64,000 nucleotides of DNA from Larus michahellis (GCF_964199755.1 NC_133896.1:91930215-91994214), one strand, 5' to 3'; positions 1-28,167 are shown, counted from the stretch's first letter. The notes: a model not told the origin generated them from the sequence alone. A program made the numbers and translations.

Positions 1-10035
<10,035 letters not shown>

Positions 10036-10680
10036 TGAGGGGAGGCCCCGCTCCCTTGGACCCCCTTCCTGGCACGGGGGTGCCTGAGCCGCTCCTGGCA
10101 GAGACTGTCAGGGACGTGGAGCCGCTGGTAAACATCTGTCGCCCAGGCTCACTCCCGTTTTGGGGTGCTTGGCAGATCGCGCACCGCCACCACCACCGGA
10201 TATCTTGCAAATGGGAATAGCTAGATAGACCCGAGGGCCCTCACCCGGGCCACTCAGCCTCCAGCCCCTTCTCTATTCCCTTCCCCTGCTTTGGTTAAAC
10301 CGTGGTTGGGGCAGAGGGGCTCCAAACCTGCCATGGTGGCGTTCTCCAGGACCTGTCCCTGGGGCACCCAGACCCACCTCTTCCACCCTCCGTCCTGGTA
10401 CGCTTGACCTGCCCCTTGCCCTCCCTGCGCCGCATGGAGCCAAATGAGAGACGTACCTCCCTGCAAACTGGACCTGACACTGGTGCCAACTGGACCGAGC
10501 CCGGGGCTCTCTCTCTGTCCTTGCTGCTGGCCAGGTGCCCAGCTGGTCCTTATGCCGTGCTGGGCACCCTGAGCCCCCCCTGGCCTCCTCTGGGGTGGGG
10601 GCCGAGTCCCGCTCACCGTGCACTTTGCTTTGCCGCGCGTTGGCGGCGCGCTCACCTCTGTGTTACGGGGGCAAGGCGAC

Positions 10681-10686
10681 ATTAAA
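10681..10686 (+). terminator. IFFO1: IFFO1 polyadenylation signal (ATTAAA)
   Basis: ATTAAA lies about 645 bases after the IFFO1 stop. A GT-rich element (CGGGTGTGGGCTC) follows about 30 bases downstream, as expected for a cleavage site near 10,705. No better AATAAA occurs between the stop and this point. Confidence 0.7.
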
Positions 10687-11464
10687 TGGGACAGTTTCCT
10701 TTTCTACAGCTTTGCCGGGTGTGGGCTCTCCCTCTGCTGCCGCAGGCGCCGCATGGCTTGAGGCGGGGGGGTGTCCTCTGCCAGACCCCCAAGCCCACAT
10801 CAGTGGGGACCTCCTGTAGGACACTCCTATCCCTTGGATGTGCCAGATGGGATGGTGATGAGATCCCTGTTCTGGGAGCCACTGGCCCTCGACAGGCCGT
10901 GTGTAGCACCGGTGCTGTGTGGGCTGCCTTGTTCTTAACCTTGGAGCATCACCAATGCTGAGGCCAAGGCGTTGGAAAGGTCTCGTCTCCTGTGGGGAAA
11001 ACAAAGACGAACGTGGCTCGCGTCTTGTGGATTTTCCTCTTCCAGAGCCTGGCCTCCTCTGCTGTGTCAGCTTTTTACCAGGGCATCCCAGAGTGTCTTC
11101 TTGCCAGCCCCCAGTCCCACGTCCAACCTTGGCGTAAGCGCAGCAGGGGTTCTCCTGTCCCACCATCTATCTTCTCGTGGCATTTGCCTGGGTGGCCGCT
11201 GGACGTGCTCCTCTGGTGACGGGGTCCGAGCAGGGTGGCAGGAGGGGGCGAGCAGCCAGCTGAGAGACAGTGTTTTGCAGGGCAGTGGACCCAGGCTGCA
11301 CAGCCAAGGCAGGTGAAGCTCCAGAGAAGAACCCTTCCTGAAGGGAGGAGAAAGTAGATGGCAGTAGAGTTTTTTGCATCATCTCTTAAGATTAGGTAAG
11401 GTAGATACAACGGGGGGCCAGGGGGTGCCACAGCTTCTCTCCGTAGGCTTGGCATGGGTGGCTC

Positions 11465-11950
11465 ACAATGCCGCGCACTCAGGCTGCAGGCATGGGCGCA
11501 TCCGAGGGTCGGCGTCTGGGGCAGGGTGAGGTCCTCTGCCGCCGCCTGCGAGACGGGTTAAGACATGTCTTGGGGTTTCAGCGCCGGCTAAGCCGGGGGC
11601 GGGGGAGGCGAGGCCTTGCGAACGGCAGGAGAAGTTCGCAGCCGGGGAAACCTCCCGGCCGGGGCACCGCCGGGGCATTTGCTGCCGGCACGGGGAAATG
11701 GCGGTTCGTCAGACAGCGGTCTGCTGTGGCCAGGCTATGACTGGGCGAGTGCCATCTTCGCCTCTCAGGGGGAAGCCGGGAGAGCGTTTCGCCGGAGGAG
11801 CGGGGTGACGGGGAGCAGTGGAGGTGCCGTCTCCCCCCCTCCCCAGCCCTGGCAGCGAGGGGCCGCGCAGCCGGGCAGCAGGTGTGGGCCTCAGCGCCTG
11901 CCCCGAGACCAGGCCTTCGCCATGGGGCTCGCCTCCGCACCGCCTTGCAC
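11465..11950. promoter_or_regulatory. Orphan CpG island with two opposed YY1-like motifs
   Basis: Dense CpG content (GCCGGCTAAGCCGGGGGCGG, CCGGCCGGGGCACCGCCGGG) sits apart from any promoter of the four known genes. AAATGGCGG at 11,696 and GCCATCTTCG at 11,751 (reverse AAGATGGC) resemble YY1 sites in opposite orientation about 50 bases apart, a layout seen in TATA-less housekeeping and non-coding RNA promoters. No TATA box and no convincing first coding exon are visible. It could start a non-coding RNA, act as an enhancer, or be a relic. Confidence 0.5.
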
Positions 11951-14900
11951 GACTCTTTCTATTTCTTTCCCTCTGCCCTATTTATTTTTATTCCCTATTT
12001 ATTTTTCTTCCTAGAGGAGCCAAAGCCAGAGGAGAGGCTTTAATCCAGGCTTTTTCTTTCTAGTGATGTTGCCTCACACGCTGTAGCTCAGGGATCGCTT
12101 TCTATCCTGCCCGGAGGCTCTTTTGGTTGATGTAAATCCCCTTTCCTGTACATTTTTTTTCGCGGCATTTTCCGTCCTTTCTCTGTTGGAGAGAGCTCTG
12201 TGAGTGGCTGGCTAAGTCTGGTTTCCCCCACACGTAATTCATGACTTTCGTATCTTGGCCTTTTGGTACTGTTTAAGAAACCCAGAGGACCGTAGAGCAC
12301 GTACGCTGAGAAATTTCAAGCATGAAGCACAGAAGGACCGACATCTCTGCCTCAAGCAGTCGTTGCCCAGAGGAGCAGCTGGTGCTGCCGGACACCCGTG
12401 TGCCAGGGGACACGTGGGGACCCTGGTCCCACACTGCTTGTCAGAACTTCATCTGCAGTGAAACTGAGATCCCCCCTTGCCACGTGTGCAAGATGCTGTC
12501 CTCTGGTGAATTGTATCACCAGCAGTAGGCTCTGTTCCCTGACCAGTGTAAGAGCCCATGAGATCTCACTGGCAGGACACACACCACTAATCCTTTGCCT
12601 CAGCAATTTCTCAGTGTGGGAACCACAGCCCAAGCCTTCCAGTGTTAGCTGGGCCATCTCTGCTGCATCTCCTTGTCCATCAGTGGTGACCCCACATCTT
12701 TGATGCTGGATATGTGGAGATGTGGACCTTACATTTATTTGACCCTCCTCTGTGGGCTCCTCTCCGTTCTTTGGGGAGTATCTATCTAGCCTGCTTTTCT
12801 CCACCATGAACCCTGCTGGGAACTGTGATGTCTAGGAACTGTTCAGTGCTGTGTTGCTTCTCGCTTCCCTAACCTCATTCCTTTTCCAGGACAATAGGCA
12901 GCGCCTGCTCAGGAAGCGCTATCAGAAGAAATTGTCTAGCAAAGACCCGGGTCTTGGCTGCTTGATCTTTTGATCACACGCTGGTCTGTATTCATCTCAC
13001 AGGGAATACTCGTGTATCTCATTTACCTTCAGATTCCAGCCTATTGAAAAATCTTTGGCCTAAACTTTCTCGAAGTCTTGGTCGCAGGGGCAGCTTGGTC
13101 ATGGATGGAGGGGGCCTTTTCCTATTCTCGACCCAGCTGATGAGTTGATGAAATGAACTTTGGAGGAACAGGTCAGTTACTCTTTCCATCTGACCGTGCT
13201 TACCTGTGAGCATGTTGCAGCTGAGCTTGGTGTGGTCCTTAGTGCACTAGAGCATACCTTGGCACGTCCTGTCTCACTCGGCGTCCGTGCATTAATGGGA
13301 ATGTTTATTGCCCAAGTACAGTCCAAGCGCAGATGTGTCTTACTGACTGGGGTCCCATGGCAGGATGCATCTGGGCAGTCCCTCTGTCAGTATCTATCTC
13401 GTGACTCTTCAGATGTGGCTGCTCTCTGGTCACCTCTGTGAACATCTGTCCAAGACCATCCTTTTAGGATCATGCCTCTCTGGATTGGCAGTGAGGTCTT
13501 CCCATTGGATATTTAGGCAGGCTGGTTCAGCTTCCCCACCCTACAGGAGCCCCTGTTGGTGGAGACTTACTTGGGCAGTCTGAGAGCATGCTAGTGATTC
13601 CTCTGGCTTCTCACTCCCCAACATTTGGGCTGTTGTGTCTAGGTAAAGACAGGCACAACTTTTGTATCAGCAGAGGCACAAAAATCCTCCCTTGAGGCAA
13701 GAGATGTTCCCTGGCTGGGGAAGATCCACTTGTCAGCATCCTGCCTCCATGAGGCGCTGAGGGACACGATCAGCCTTTGAGCTGGTGTGAGTGACACAGT
13801 TCTCTGTGCTCCCCTGTGGTTGTGATCAGCCTCTTGGCAAGTGACTTCGACAGACGGTGACAGGTATTTTGCAAAAGTGAACCCTGGCTCCCTCCTGCAT
13901 GTTTTTCTGATACTGTGACATGCAGAGCGGCCTCCCCTGCCCCTTCCATGGTGATGTTCCCTAGGACTCATCTGAAAAGTGAGCTCTGATCCTCAGAGAC
14001 CCTGTCTAGCAAGATAGCTGAGACCAGGCCTACTGATTTTCTTGATGAAGACTACCAGCTTTTCCCACAGAGAGGGCAGAGAGCATTGGCCTCCTTGCAC
14101 CTCACCACGTGGATGTGGGATGTTCTTACTGGCTCTAGAGAGGGTTGAGTCAGCCTAACCACTAAGTAGCCCAGATCATCTTCCCTGCATTAAGCAAACC
14201 CGCTCCCTCCCTTCACTCATATCTGGATCCCAGCTATTTTAGATCATATCAGAACTGAAAGAGTCTGACTTGTCTGTCTGTTCAGTTAAAGTCACATATT
14301 TTCCACCCAGCACCCTTACGCTGAAGATGCTTTGTCACCTGCCATGTGTGACTCTGTTTTGTGTGAGCTAGATTTTCCCCATTTCAGGATTCCTTAGATG
14401 GACCTAAATGTGATGCTGACAGCCTTCGCTGGAGCAACTTTTGATTCCCTGGTATCCTCTTTATTATTCTGTTTATGTTGTTTCTTAGCCAAGAGATAGG
14501 AGAGATCAAAGCTGCATAGAAAGTTGTTCTCGTTACTAGATTTAAGCTAGGAGACTGGCTTTCCTAAGCTTCATATGTTCTCGAGAAGGCCATACTCTTT
14601 ATATGTTTATGCTGTCTCAGATACCTATGGCACAGAGTGTCCCAGAACTTACAAGCATGTCAAATACTTACGGGCAAGAAACCCCCTTTTGAGGGGAGAG
14701 GTAAGAATTGACACAGTGGAGTGTGCTGTCTCCTTGGAGATGAACCTGGACGATGCTTAGACAGATTCCTGAAAACATCTTGCAAGCCCCTACGCGTGGT
14801 AATTAATGCTGGGAGCGATAGTAAGACAGCATGGAGAACAGGATGGGCTACAAACAGCTTTAGGAAAGACCAGTCACCATTGAAAATCTTCCAGTGGATG

Positions 14901-17151
14901 TATGAGATTGTGAGAGGTGTTTTAGATGTGAATTTTCTAAATGCTTGGGCCGCTTTCTCTTGGGACGGGAACAAGGAGAGGATGCTGTAGGTCCTCTTCC
15001 CTAGGGGAGTATAGATTTCATAGCTTGGAGAGCAGCTGTGAGGGCTGGGAAGGTACTAAGGTAACGCTATGGAAAGGGAGCTCAAGTGGCCACCAAAAGG
15101 CGTCATGATGAAGCTGAACTAGTATCACAGCAGATGGGAATACACAGCATTTTCAGCTTCGACAGCAGACTGTATCTAAGTAAGGTGCAAGAGGAAATAG
15201 AAATTCTCAGGGTAGGAAGCAATGTGGGTAATTGATATTTTTAATGTTCACGGACACATCGTAGAACTGCTAGCTCAGCAGTCTAGCCTGTTGGGTAAAG
15301 GTGGAATAGGCACGAGCGATTGTGAATTGGAGTTGCAAGCTGTGCTAAAAATCACATTGACTCTAGAGCCAAACAACCTGCTCTGACACACAGTTTCATC
15401 GATGCTTTGAAGGGCCTTTTACATGCTCCTGAATCCCCAAAAAAACGGGGATTTATTTCGCAGCGGTGATTTATTTCGTAAGTACCTCTCTGCTTTGTGT
15501 GAAAAGGAAAATGATGTCGTCATCGGAGACTTTGTCTGGGGATACCGAAGAATATGCCGTGCCGTGGAGAGTTTCTCATCAACTTACAAGTGATGGCATG
15601 CCCAAGTAAGGCAATGATTTTTAGATGTCCTTAGGACAGATGAAGACTGTGTTAGGATTGATGGTTGCCAAGGGATCAACTAAGAAACAAATCAAGACAT
15701 CACCCAGGACAAAAATGCCGTAACAGAGAACTGCATGGTTTACGTAGCTTTTTCTTACGGTGAAATTGTTTAGGGGAAGTATTAAGAAAGTATGATTGAG
15801 TGGGAGATCTTTGGAAAGAAGAGAGTTTTCCAGTTATCCAAAAAGCTGTGATTTAGTACACATGAGAAGATAGCTTTCAGTAAACTACTTCCTTGAATGA
15901 GTGGCCGTGTGACAATAGTACTTAAAAATAAGAATAACTAATAGAAATGAAAATAAAGCCTGACCTTAATTAATAAAAATAAACCTTGTAACAACTATAG
16001 CAGCTGTGGGCGGAGGAAAAGGAATAGAGGGGCAACAAAATAATCCAGCTGTATAAAAAAGGTCTTCAGCTACTCATATCACTGCAAGGAAAAAAAATAA
16101 CAATAGCTGGATGTCTAAGGACACTAACAAGTTGTTCTAGTTATATTTAAAGAAAAATCAATCCTAGCAGTAATAGAAACCTTTTTTTCTTGGCTGAAGT
16201 TGAAAAAATAAATCAAAACGAGGCAAAAAAAAGAGAAGTACTCACCAGCTATGTCTGTTCTGTATTTGGAAAGAGCAGAACGTGGTCAGAGTGGAATGAT
16301 GAAGCACTTTTCGGGCCATTAACAATTAAGGAGGATCCTTGACAGGATCTTCTCAGAATAAACACTTCTACATTTCCAGGCACAGATGACCTAGAGCGCG
16401 CTAATGTGGAGGGGTGCACGGGGGGCCGTAGCCGTGAACAAGCCACCGGGCAAAGCCTGAGGCTGCTTGGGGAGACGGAGTAAGTGATGCTGGGGAAAAA
16501 CAAACAAACAAACAAAAAAAAAACCAAAAAAAACCCACCCAACAAACAAAAAAGCCCAGCGCCATCGCTGCGTTCCTGCAAACGGCGTTTTGCAAAGCAC
16601 CCTAACCTCAGGGGTGATGAAAAAGCTGCTGAAATCCATGGTTTGGCGATGTCAATTTTTAAATGCATTGGGGAAGACATTTAAGAAGGACTGGGTGGAT
16701 GGTTGAGCAAATGACGTCAGTGATTAGTCTGACAGGCCACGTATGAAAACCAATGGGAAACCAGAGCGGGGGGGGAGGGTAGAAATCATGAAGGAATGGA
16801 AAAAATCTGCACAGATTTACGGAGGGACAAGCAATTGACAGACAAAACTGATACCATTTTTGATACATAGAAATGTTAGAGGCTCTCAAAAGGACTAAAT
16901 ATCTCAGTCAAAAATGCCAGGAGGCATTAAAATATAGTTTTAAATAGAGTCAAAGCATAGGTTCTGTTGCCATACATACATAACCAATATTTAAGCTATG
17001 CATAGATACATCTAAGCAAGGAATACTAGTGACTAATCATCCCCAGGAGGGCTGGAAAGACTTAGGGAGCAGGGCTCACAAGCGACCTCGTGCGAGTTCT
17101 CAGCCAGATGCTGAAGCTGACGGCATCTTTAAACGTTTAGTTATTTCCCTC

Positions 17152-17154
<3 letters not shown>

Positions 17155-17183
<29 letters not shown>
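17155..17183. repeat. A homopolymer, about 29 bases
   Basis: Uninterrupted A run, then TCAAACCCCAAC. No recognisable retrocopy precedes it, so I read it as a simple repeat. Confidence 0.9.
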
Positions 17184-17186
<3 letters not shown>

Positions 17187-18057
17187 AACCCCAACAAAAA
17201 CGAGTGAGCATTTTTGTCCAGTGCCTAAAGTCACTTCATGATGATGGCAGTTCAGTCAGGCTGAGAAAGGCACACTAGGAGTCTGAGGAGATGAGGAAGC
17301 TGGAGGCCATGTGCCTTCAGTGAGATTTCAGGATCTGCTTGGGGTCCAGCACCTAAAGCAGTACCCAACTGGGTAACTAAAAAGCTGGAAATTACAGTGA
17401 TTACAAACCACTTATTTTCTTCTGTCCTAGGACTCAGAGCAAGGCCAACAAAGGTTGCTTGCTTGTTTGGTGCAGAGTTGGGCAACGTTAGAGGAGGGCT
17501 TTAAGACCTGCAGTGTTAAGAGTTGTCCACCCAAACTACATGTATTCTCATTTGGCAACCTTGAATTTCACCCACCATTTTAACAACCCAGTCACTTGGT
17601 CACAAGATCCTTCTGCAGCTTTCCACAGGCTGATTCAGTGTTGAGTGTTCAGCATCATTTTGCGTAATCAACAAACCTTGGCACTCCATGCTCCAAACTG
17701 TGCTGAAGGTGTTGAATAGAAACAACCCTGGAGCCGATGTCCTCAGACACTGGCTGCTTGCACCTTCTCTCTCAGTCCCCACCAGCCTTGCCACTAGTTT
17801 TCAGCCTGGAAAGGGTGGTCTTCCCTGTCCTGGGGCAGTTTGGGTTCTTTAAAAGGTTTTACCAATTTTTTTTTTTTCCTAAATACAGTTGCTGTTCATC
17901 AAGTGGGAGCTGATGTGAGTGGTGAATTACAGCACGGTTGGTTCCCTGGTCATGCCTTTCATGCTGGAGACCACCTGAGTCTGGCACCTGCTACTGAGGG
18001 TTTGCTGCCCTTCATGTCATGGACATATTCTCAAGTCCTGACGCTTCGGTTTGCAAC

Positions 18058-18363
18058 GGTGGCTTCAAGAGGATGGGGTCAGGCTCTTTTTGGTGGTGCC
18101 TGGTGACAGGACAAGGAGAAACAGACACAAGCTGGAACACAGGAAATTCCATCTGAGCATAAGGAAAAACTTTGTTACTTTGAGGATGGCAGAGCCCTGG
18201 AACAGGCTGCCCAGGGAGGGTGTGGAGTCTCCTTCTCTGGAGATACTCAAAACCCTCCCGGACACGTTCCCGTCCAGCCTGCTCCAGGTGAACCTGCTCT
18301 GGCAGGGGGGTTGGACTAGATGATCCCCGAAGGTCTCTTCCAACCCCTACCATTCTGTGATTC
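18058..18363 (+). mobile_element. CR1 LINE 3' fragment
   Basis: Sense CR1 3' end: GGAACAGGCTGCCCAGGGAG, then TTGGACTAGATGATCCC, ending with CATTCTGTGATTCAT, the octamer-type tail of CR1. It is 5'-truncated and has no intact frame. It lies in the IFFO1-GAPDH gap and is the same subfamily type as the copy at 4,994, but in the opposite orientation. Confidence 0.92.
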
Positions 18364-21300
18364 ATCTCATTGCTGCTGAGGAAAAAAAAAAAAAAAATCT
18401 TGTCTGGGAACACCCCGAAGCTCCTCTGACAGCAAAACATCAGTTTCACTTACCTGCTGTGGCCTTAGCTTCCCTAATCACTTCCCCCACCATCTTCCGT
18501 TTTTTTGGCAGCTTTCTTGTCTCCAAGCTGCATTTGAAAAAGGTTTCCGTACTACCTTTTCTATTTGTCACATAGTTTCCTAAAATTCTGCCCTTTCTTA
18601 GGCTCTTAAGTTTAATTTGCTAGTATTTATGAGCTTTTTCTTCCATTTTCGTTTGACTACAGCTCCAGCTTTTTGAAGGCTGTCTTTTCAAATCCTATGC
18701 AGTGAAGTATAACCCGTTACTGTTGTTCCTTCTAGGAACGTTTAATTGCGACTAACTCCCTCAAGCAGATGACACTTCTATAGTAATATATGGAGGTAAG
18801 TTAGCTGTCCTGTAGCACAAAATTGTACTCAGCTCAGAAGAGTAACAAATTACTTGGTTTTTGCAGTGTTGCATACACCAGGATTGCCCAAGTGTAGGCA
18901 GCTTGTTTTTGACGAAATGCCTGCTTTCTGGGAGTACTGCCTGTGCCCGCAGTGGCATTTGCATACCCTGACTGTAAGTCGTCAACCTGCGCTCGGTGAA
19001 TGGCAGCTGTTAAAAAGGAAGCATTTGGAACATTATCATTTAAGATCTTTGGCTTATACGACTGTCCAATATATGCCTTTGTAGTCTTTCCTAGCGGAGC
19101 CCTGTATCTCCTCTTCCTTGCACAGACCTTGTTGATTGCTTTGTTCAAAGCTTCATTTACTTTAGAAGTGGACAGACTACATTTTAAATGTCCAAGACTT
19201 ATTTTTTTTTACTATGCTTATGCGGTCACCATTTTGTTACATTTTGGTGTTGTGTTTTTTTTTTTTTTTCAAGCAAGCTTAATTAGTTTCTATATCTGAT
19301 CAAGACGATTTTCACTACATGGCCTCTTACTTAATGCTGAAGTTTCATGCTGACATCTTGAGAAGAAGGTGGTCTGAGGGCAACTAGCCGTTTCTTGGGG
19401 GAGTAATGCCTGCGTGGTAGGGTGTGCTAATACCAATGAAGCATAAAATAATCTCTCTAAACATTCAAAGCTGCCATGAAAGGGAATTTTCCTGTAACAC
19501 CACTGCTAATTAGCCATACCGCAGCGTCACTTGAATTTCCTCTGTCTTGACAAAGAAAATAAAAGGTGCAACTTACCACCTCTAGCAATGGTTGGCTGCC
19601 CATCAGAGAAGCTGTCCCATGGGTCGGCCGGAGAGCTTTGTGTCAGTGCAGCCCTGCAAAGGCGTGAACCCAGATCTCACGTACATCCCTCTCCCACGAT
19701 GGCCCAGCAGAGCGAGCCCTGGTACCCGGCCAGTCGAGGAAGGCGAGAGTCAAGCGTTTGGCCAGGGCTGGTGTCTTGCTATACCTTCCCCTTGCAAGGT
19801 GTTCATAAACCAGGATGGATTCTGGCTTATCGCAGCTGCTCTTAGAGCTGGTTTGTCCCAGCAGAGTAGGACGATCGTTTTTAGGTCCTTTGCTGAAGAA
19901 GAGCCTCTTTATGTCCGTGTGAGTGCCTGCCTTCCACTGAGCAAGCATTTCTATCAGTATTCCTTAGAAATGCTTTAAGAGCAAACCTGGAGCTCTGCTA
20001 CCTGGGAGAAAAACTCTTCTCCAGAGAGAGAAGCAGCTGCCACAGCAGATCTCCCGTCTTTATCCCAATGCCATCCACAGTCATATATATCAATTGAAGT
20101 GGGGGGGGGGATTTAGGATGAGATTGCAGTTCTTGGACAGGTTGACCACTGAGCTAGCTTTTCCATCTGTCCGGAGGGGCCTTGCTGTGGTGCCATCTGC
20201 AGGCACAGTGTCTGGATACAGAAATGAGGATTTAGAAGAGCTGCGCTTTTTTGGGAGCTTATATGAGACAGGAAACCCAGCCCTCCAGGCGGTCCAAAGG
20301 CTGCACCACTTGTTTGCCATACTTGCTCTCCCTGTTTCCATACAAGAGCAACTGTGTTTTTTAAATTCCGCGATTCCCGGCGTGCCTTGCCTAGGTACCG
20401 TATCATTTTTCCAAGAATTTCAAGCAAGATAGTGTAAACCGGTTGAAATAGTATTTTAAAACACAGGGAACCTTTATCTGAGATACTCACAGCAGCTGTC
20501 AGTATGAGAGCACGCACTCTTCCTCCACCCCACCCCACCCCCCCCAGGTTGTATGAATTCGCTCATTCCCACAGCAATTTGATCTCAGGTTGAATAGGGC
20601 TCCCTCTTGTTAAATAACACAAGTTCTTCCCTCTGGGTGGATTTTCAGGCAACCGTACCTTGCTCAGGAAACTTAACACTTCTCAAATGAAAAAGGCAAC
20701 TTGTTGACATGTTCCTACTTTAAACCCAGTTCAAAATATCTTTGCTTTGCATGGGAAAACAGGTTCCCCCTGCCCCCCCCCGAACAAAGTTGTTTCAGTA
20801 ACCTCTCTGCACATCCAGATTACCAAGCAAGGCGCTCGCGCTGGCATGCACCCAAATCCGTGGGCAGCAGGGCACAGGATAGCCATTCAAAGCACCCAAG
20901 CGCAGCAACCAAGGACAGGATGGGACGAACCCAGGACTCATTTGTAAGCCTGACAGGCCCACGGGCTACACCTCTCCCCTGCAGAAGCCCAGCTCCATGG
21001 GAGGGCTGCCTCCAGACAGCCCCAGCAGCAGGCGGCTCCCATTTAACTCCAGAGTTACCTAAAGCTCCCACAGGGCCATTTGTTGGGCAAGCCAGGTATT
21101 GCTGCTGGCCCAGGGCTAGCGAGCTGCTCAGAGTCCCAGCTCCTGTCCAGGGGCAGGTTATTCAACCTTTTTTCTCTTTGCAAAGCAACTGTGAGTCATT
21201 GCCCTCGAGTCCGGTAAACATTCAATTTTTATGCAGACCGAGGGCTGGAGATAAGCAGCTCCAGGAAACTTATGTCTGACATACCTTGATCCTGGGAGCT

Positions 21301-22301
21301 TAAATCCTGCAGCTTAAGTCCTTGCTCCACCTCATGGAGTAAAGCAGTCGGTGTCCGGACAACAGCTCCAACCCTGCCTGCCAGGGAGAGAACGACTCAC
21401 CACTCCCCAGCCAGTAAAACAGAGCTGATAAAAACAGAGCGCTGCATGATTTTGTGCGGCACATTGCTTATCTACCCCGGCACGCATAGGTCACGTAAGG
21501 CTCAGCCTCTGCCCGGCAGTGATCACGCTCCCAGGCACAGGCAAGGCAGTCCCTCAGCAGAGGGCTGACACTCACCTTGCAGAGATTTGCCGCTCAGGAG
21601 CTTAACTGCAGCCGCCCCTCCTTCCGCATTGAATTAAGCCAGAATTAAGACTAGCCACCACCATGGTGACACTGGCCTCTGACACGTCCCTAGGCAGCCA
21701 TTTCCTCCAGGGCAATTCATTTTAAGAGGTAAAAAAGCAAATGAAAAATCCTCCTCGTAACATTTCTATTAAGACAAGGGGAAGGAGGAGAAATAATTGT
21801 TTCTTATGCCCCCAGGGGGAAGAAGAAATAATTCCTGTTTCTCTTGCCTCTTTCCCAAACCAAGTGCAAGAAAAAGACTACTCAGCACTTTACTCTGCAT
21901 ACACCCATCAGACAAGCAAATCCAGAGGGCTAGAAGGTGGCTGGCACAGCAGAGCTGCCTTCCATTCTGCCACGCAGCAGTCCTGCGAGCACAGCCCTGC
22001 ACCACACCTTATTTTGGCTCACAGGCAGGAGCCTTGCCTCTCACATCTGGCAGTCAGGTATCCCAGGACCACACCGTGCCTACACATTGACCCAAGCTGT
22101 GCAAACAGCTCTTCTGGCACATCTCTGCCACCCACGTTCACAGCCTTAACATGGTGTCCATGCAGCACTGCCCAGCAGACCTGTCCCAGACACTGCAGCC
22201 AGGGCCCATCTTAAAGCAGTAACGTCCACTTGCTCATTACCCCCTCACTTTCTCCCATTTCCCACCAACAGACAGGCAAGGCACTTCAGATGGTGATCAC
22301 T

Positions 22302-22307
22302 TTTATT
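22302..22307 (-). terminator. GAPDH: GAPDH polyadenylation signal (AATAAA)
   Basis: TTTATT on the plus strand reads AATAAA on the coding strand, about 209 bases after the GAPDH stop. This fits the short 3' UTR expected of this gene, which then ends near 22,285. Confidence 0.85.
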
Positions 22308-22515
22308 GATGTAAGGTGGTACACAAACAGATCAGTTTCTATCAGCCTCTCCACCTCCCCCAGGCTCGGGGAGAAGTTGGAGGAGTGGGGGAGACAAGGG
22401 AACAGAACTGGCCTCTCACTGCAGGATGCAGAGCTAAGCGGTGGTGAAGAAGGGCAGGGGCTCCAACGAAGGAGAGTCCTGCTTCCCTAGGCAGCAGGGG
22501 GGCTGTGTGCTCGGC

Positions 22516-26699
<4,184 letters not shown>

Positions 26700-26700
<1 letters not shown>

Positions 26701-28160
26701 GGAGGCGGGAAAGGACACCGCCGCCACCCCCCCGCGATGATGGCCGGTGAGGGGCTGCCTCCCCCGGGGCTCGCTGCCACCGGCGCCCTGGGGAACGGCG
26801 TGCACTGCTGTCGCCTGGTAACAAAGGAGAGACCCCGCCATACACACACCCACCCTTTCAGCCCACCTGCTCCCCCAGCATGGCGGCAAGGGCAAAGGGT
26901 CCGCAGGGATGCTGGGGACACCCCGAGGGAGCAGCGGGTCCACAAGCATCTCCCACTCCCCCCAGTGCTGGGAGGCAGCAGGTGCTGGCTGGGAGCTCTC
27001 TTGCCCCCGAGGTTGGGGACCCCCCCCACGCCTGTCTTTGGCTCCCCTGGGTGGGTTTAGCCAGGCGTGCTGTGGATGGGGCCAGCGGCCCGGCCGCTTC
27101 CCCGGCAGGCCACGCGCCACAGCGTGAGCACCATCTTAATGAGGCACTGCGGCACTGCTGCTACTCCGGGACGTGACAGCGGAAATCCTGCCCGTCTGCT
27201 GCCTTGGCCCGCCTTCGCCGGCTGCCGACGAGAAGGGAGGGCTCCCTCCATGGCTGCCGCCGCTGCCCAGCTCGCCACCCCCTCCATTGCTGGGCTCCCC
27301 CACTGAGCTGTGCCGGGCTGCATCCCCCCCAGCTTGGAGCAGGGCTTGTGGGACAAAGCCACGTTAGGCACAAGGCCCAGAGCACGCCCCGAAAGCCTCC
27401 GTCCCTAGGGGAGGGGGTCCTGGAGGAAGGTGTGGGAGCGGTGGGGATGCAGACCCGGGCTGGCAGGGGGTGGTGGGAGCAGGCCTGTCCCTCCGGCTGC
27501 TCTGCTGAGCAGGGCTCCAGCAGGGCTTTGAGGATAAGGAGGGAGGAACGGGCTGGGGGAGCCACGCAGGTACCGGGGCGGGGGGCAGAGAGGGGTCACG
27601 CAGCTTGAACGTAACCCAACTCCCCTTATACCACTGCTATTCCCGGTGCCACCGGGGGCCCGGCAGCTAAGTTTAGACCCGGCTGAGGTTACGACCTTTT
27701 CTTAAAGGCCAGGGGATGATGGCTGGCATGGTACAGCAGTGGGGCTGGAGGGGTGCAAGCCCGTGATGGGGTTCACGGTGCCCCATCCTGCCGAGGGGCC
27801 AGGGGGAGACTCTCAGGGGCAGCTACCGCGCAAACAGGAGGCCCCTGTGTTTGCTCGGCAAACACCACAGTGCCGGGGGGCAGAGTGCGGCTGGGATGAG
27901 CCAACGCGGCCCTTCTGCCCCGGCGCCCGGTCGATACCTTGCCCGCTGCCCCCCCCCCCCGCTGCCGCCGACCCGTCAGCGCCGCGCTGCAACCGTGCGT
28001 GCTGCCCAGCCCACCCGGAATGGCGGTGTGTACCCAACATGGCCCCGTGCCCGGGGGCCGGGGGCGGTGGGCTCTGCCGCCATCTCCCGGCCTGCCCCCC
28101 CACCGCCAGCCCCACGGCCTGGGGGCAGCCACGGCCGCTTGCGGATGCGGAAATTAATAC
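26700..28160. other. GC-rich intergenic stretch upstream of GAPDH; no gene seen
   Basis: Open frames of 70-240 codons occur on both strands, as expected from GC-rich, stop-poor sequence. None shows a signal peptide, domain or splice pattern I recognise. I see no CR1 copy here. Confidence 0.6.
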
Positions 28161-28167
28161 AGCTCTG

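Larger units (their letters stand above)
10710..22285. other. Intergenic region between convergent IFFO1 and GAPDH; no coding gene recognised
   Basis: About 11.6 kb. Open frames here are short, overlap on both strands and lack domains I recognise. Contents that can be supported: a CpG island at 11.46-11.95 kb, a strong-looking splice acceptor at 12,014, a 29-base A run at 17,155, CAAA-type low complexity at 16,500-16,556 and one CR1 fragment at 18.06 kb. The 14.0-17.2 kb part is AT-rich with no visible gene. Confidence 0.7.

Noticed and set aside
20701-21279. 192-codon plus-strand frame before the GAPDH 3' end
   Set aside because: No recognisable motif, mixed overlapping frames on both strands and no transcript-like context.
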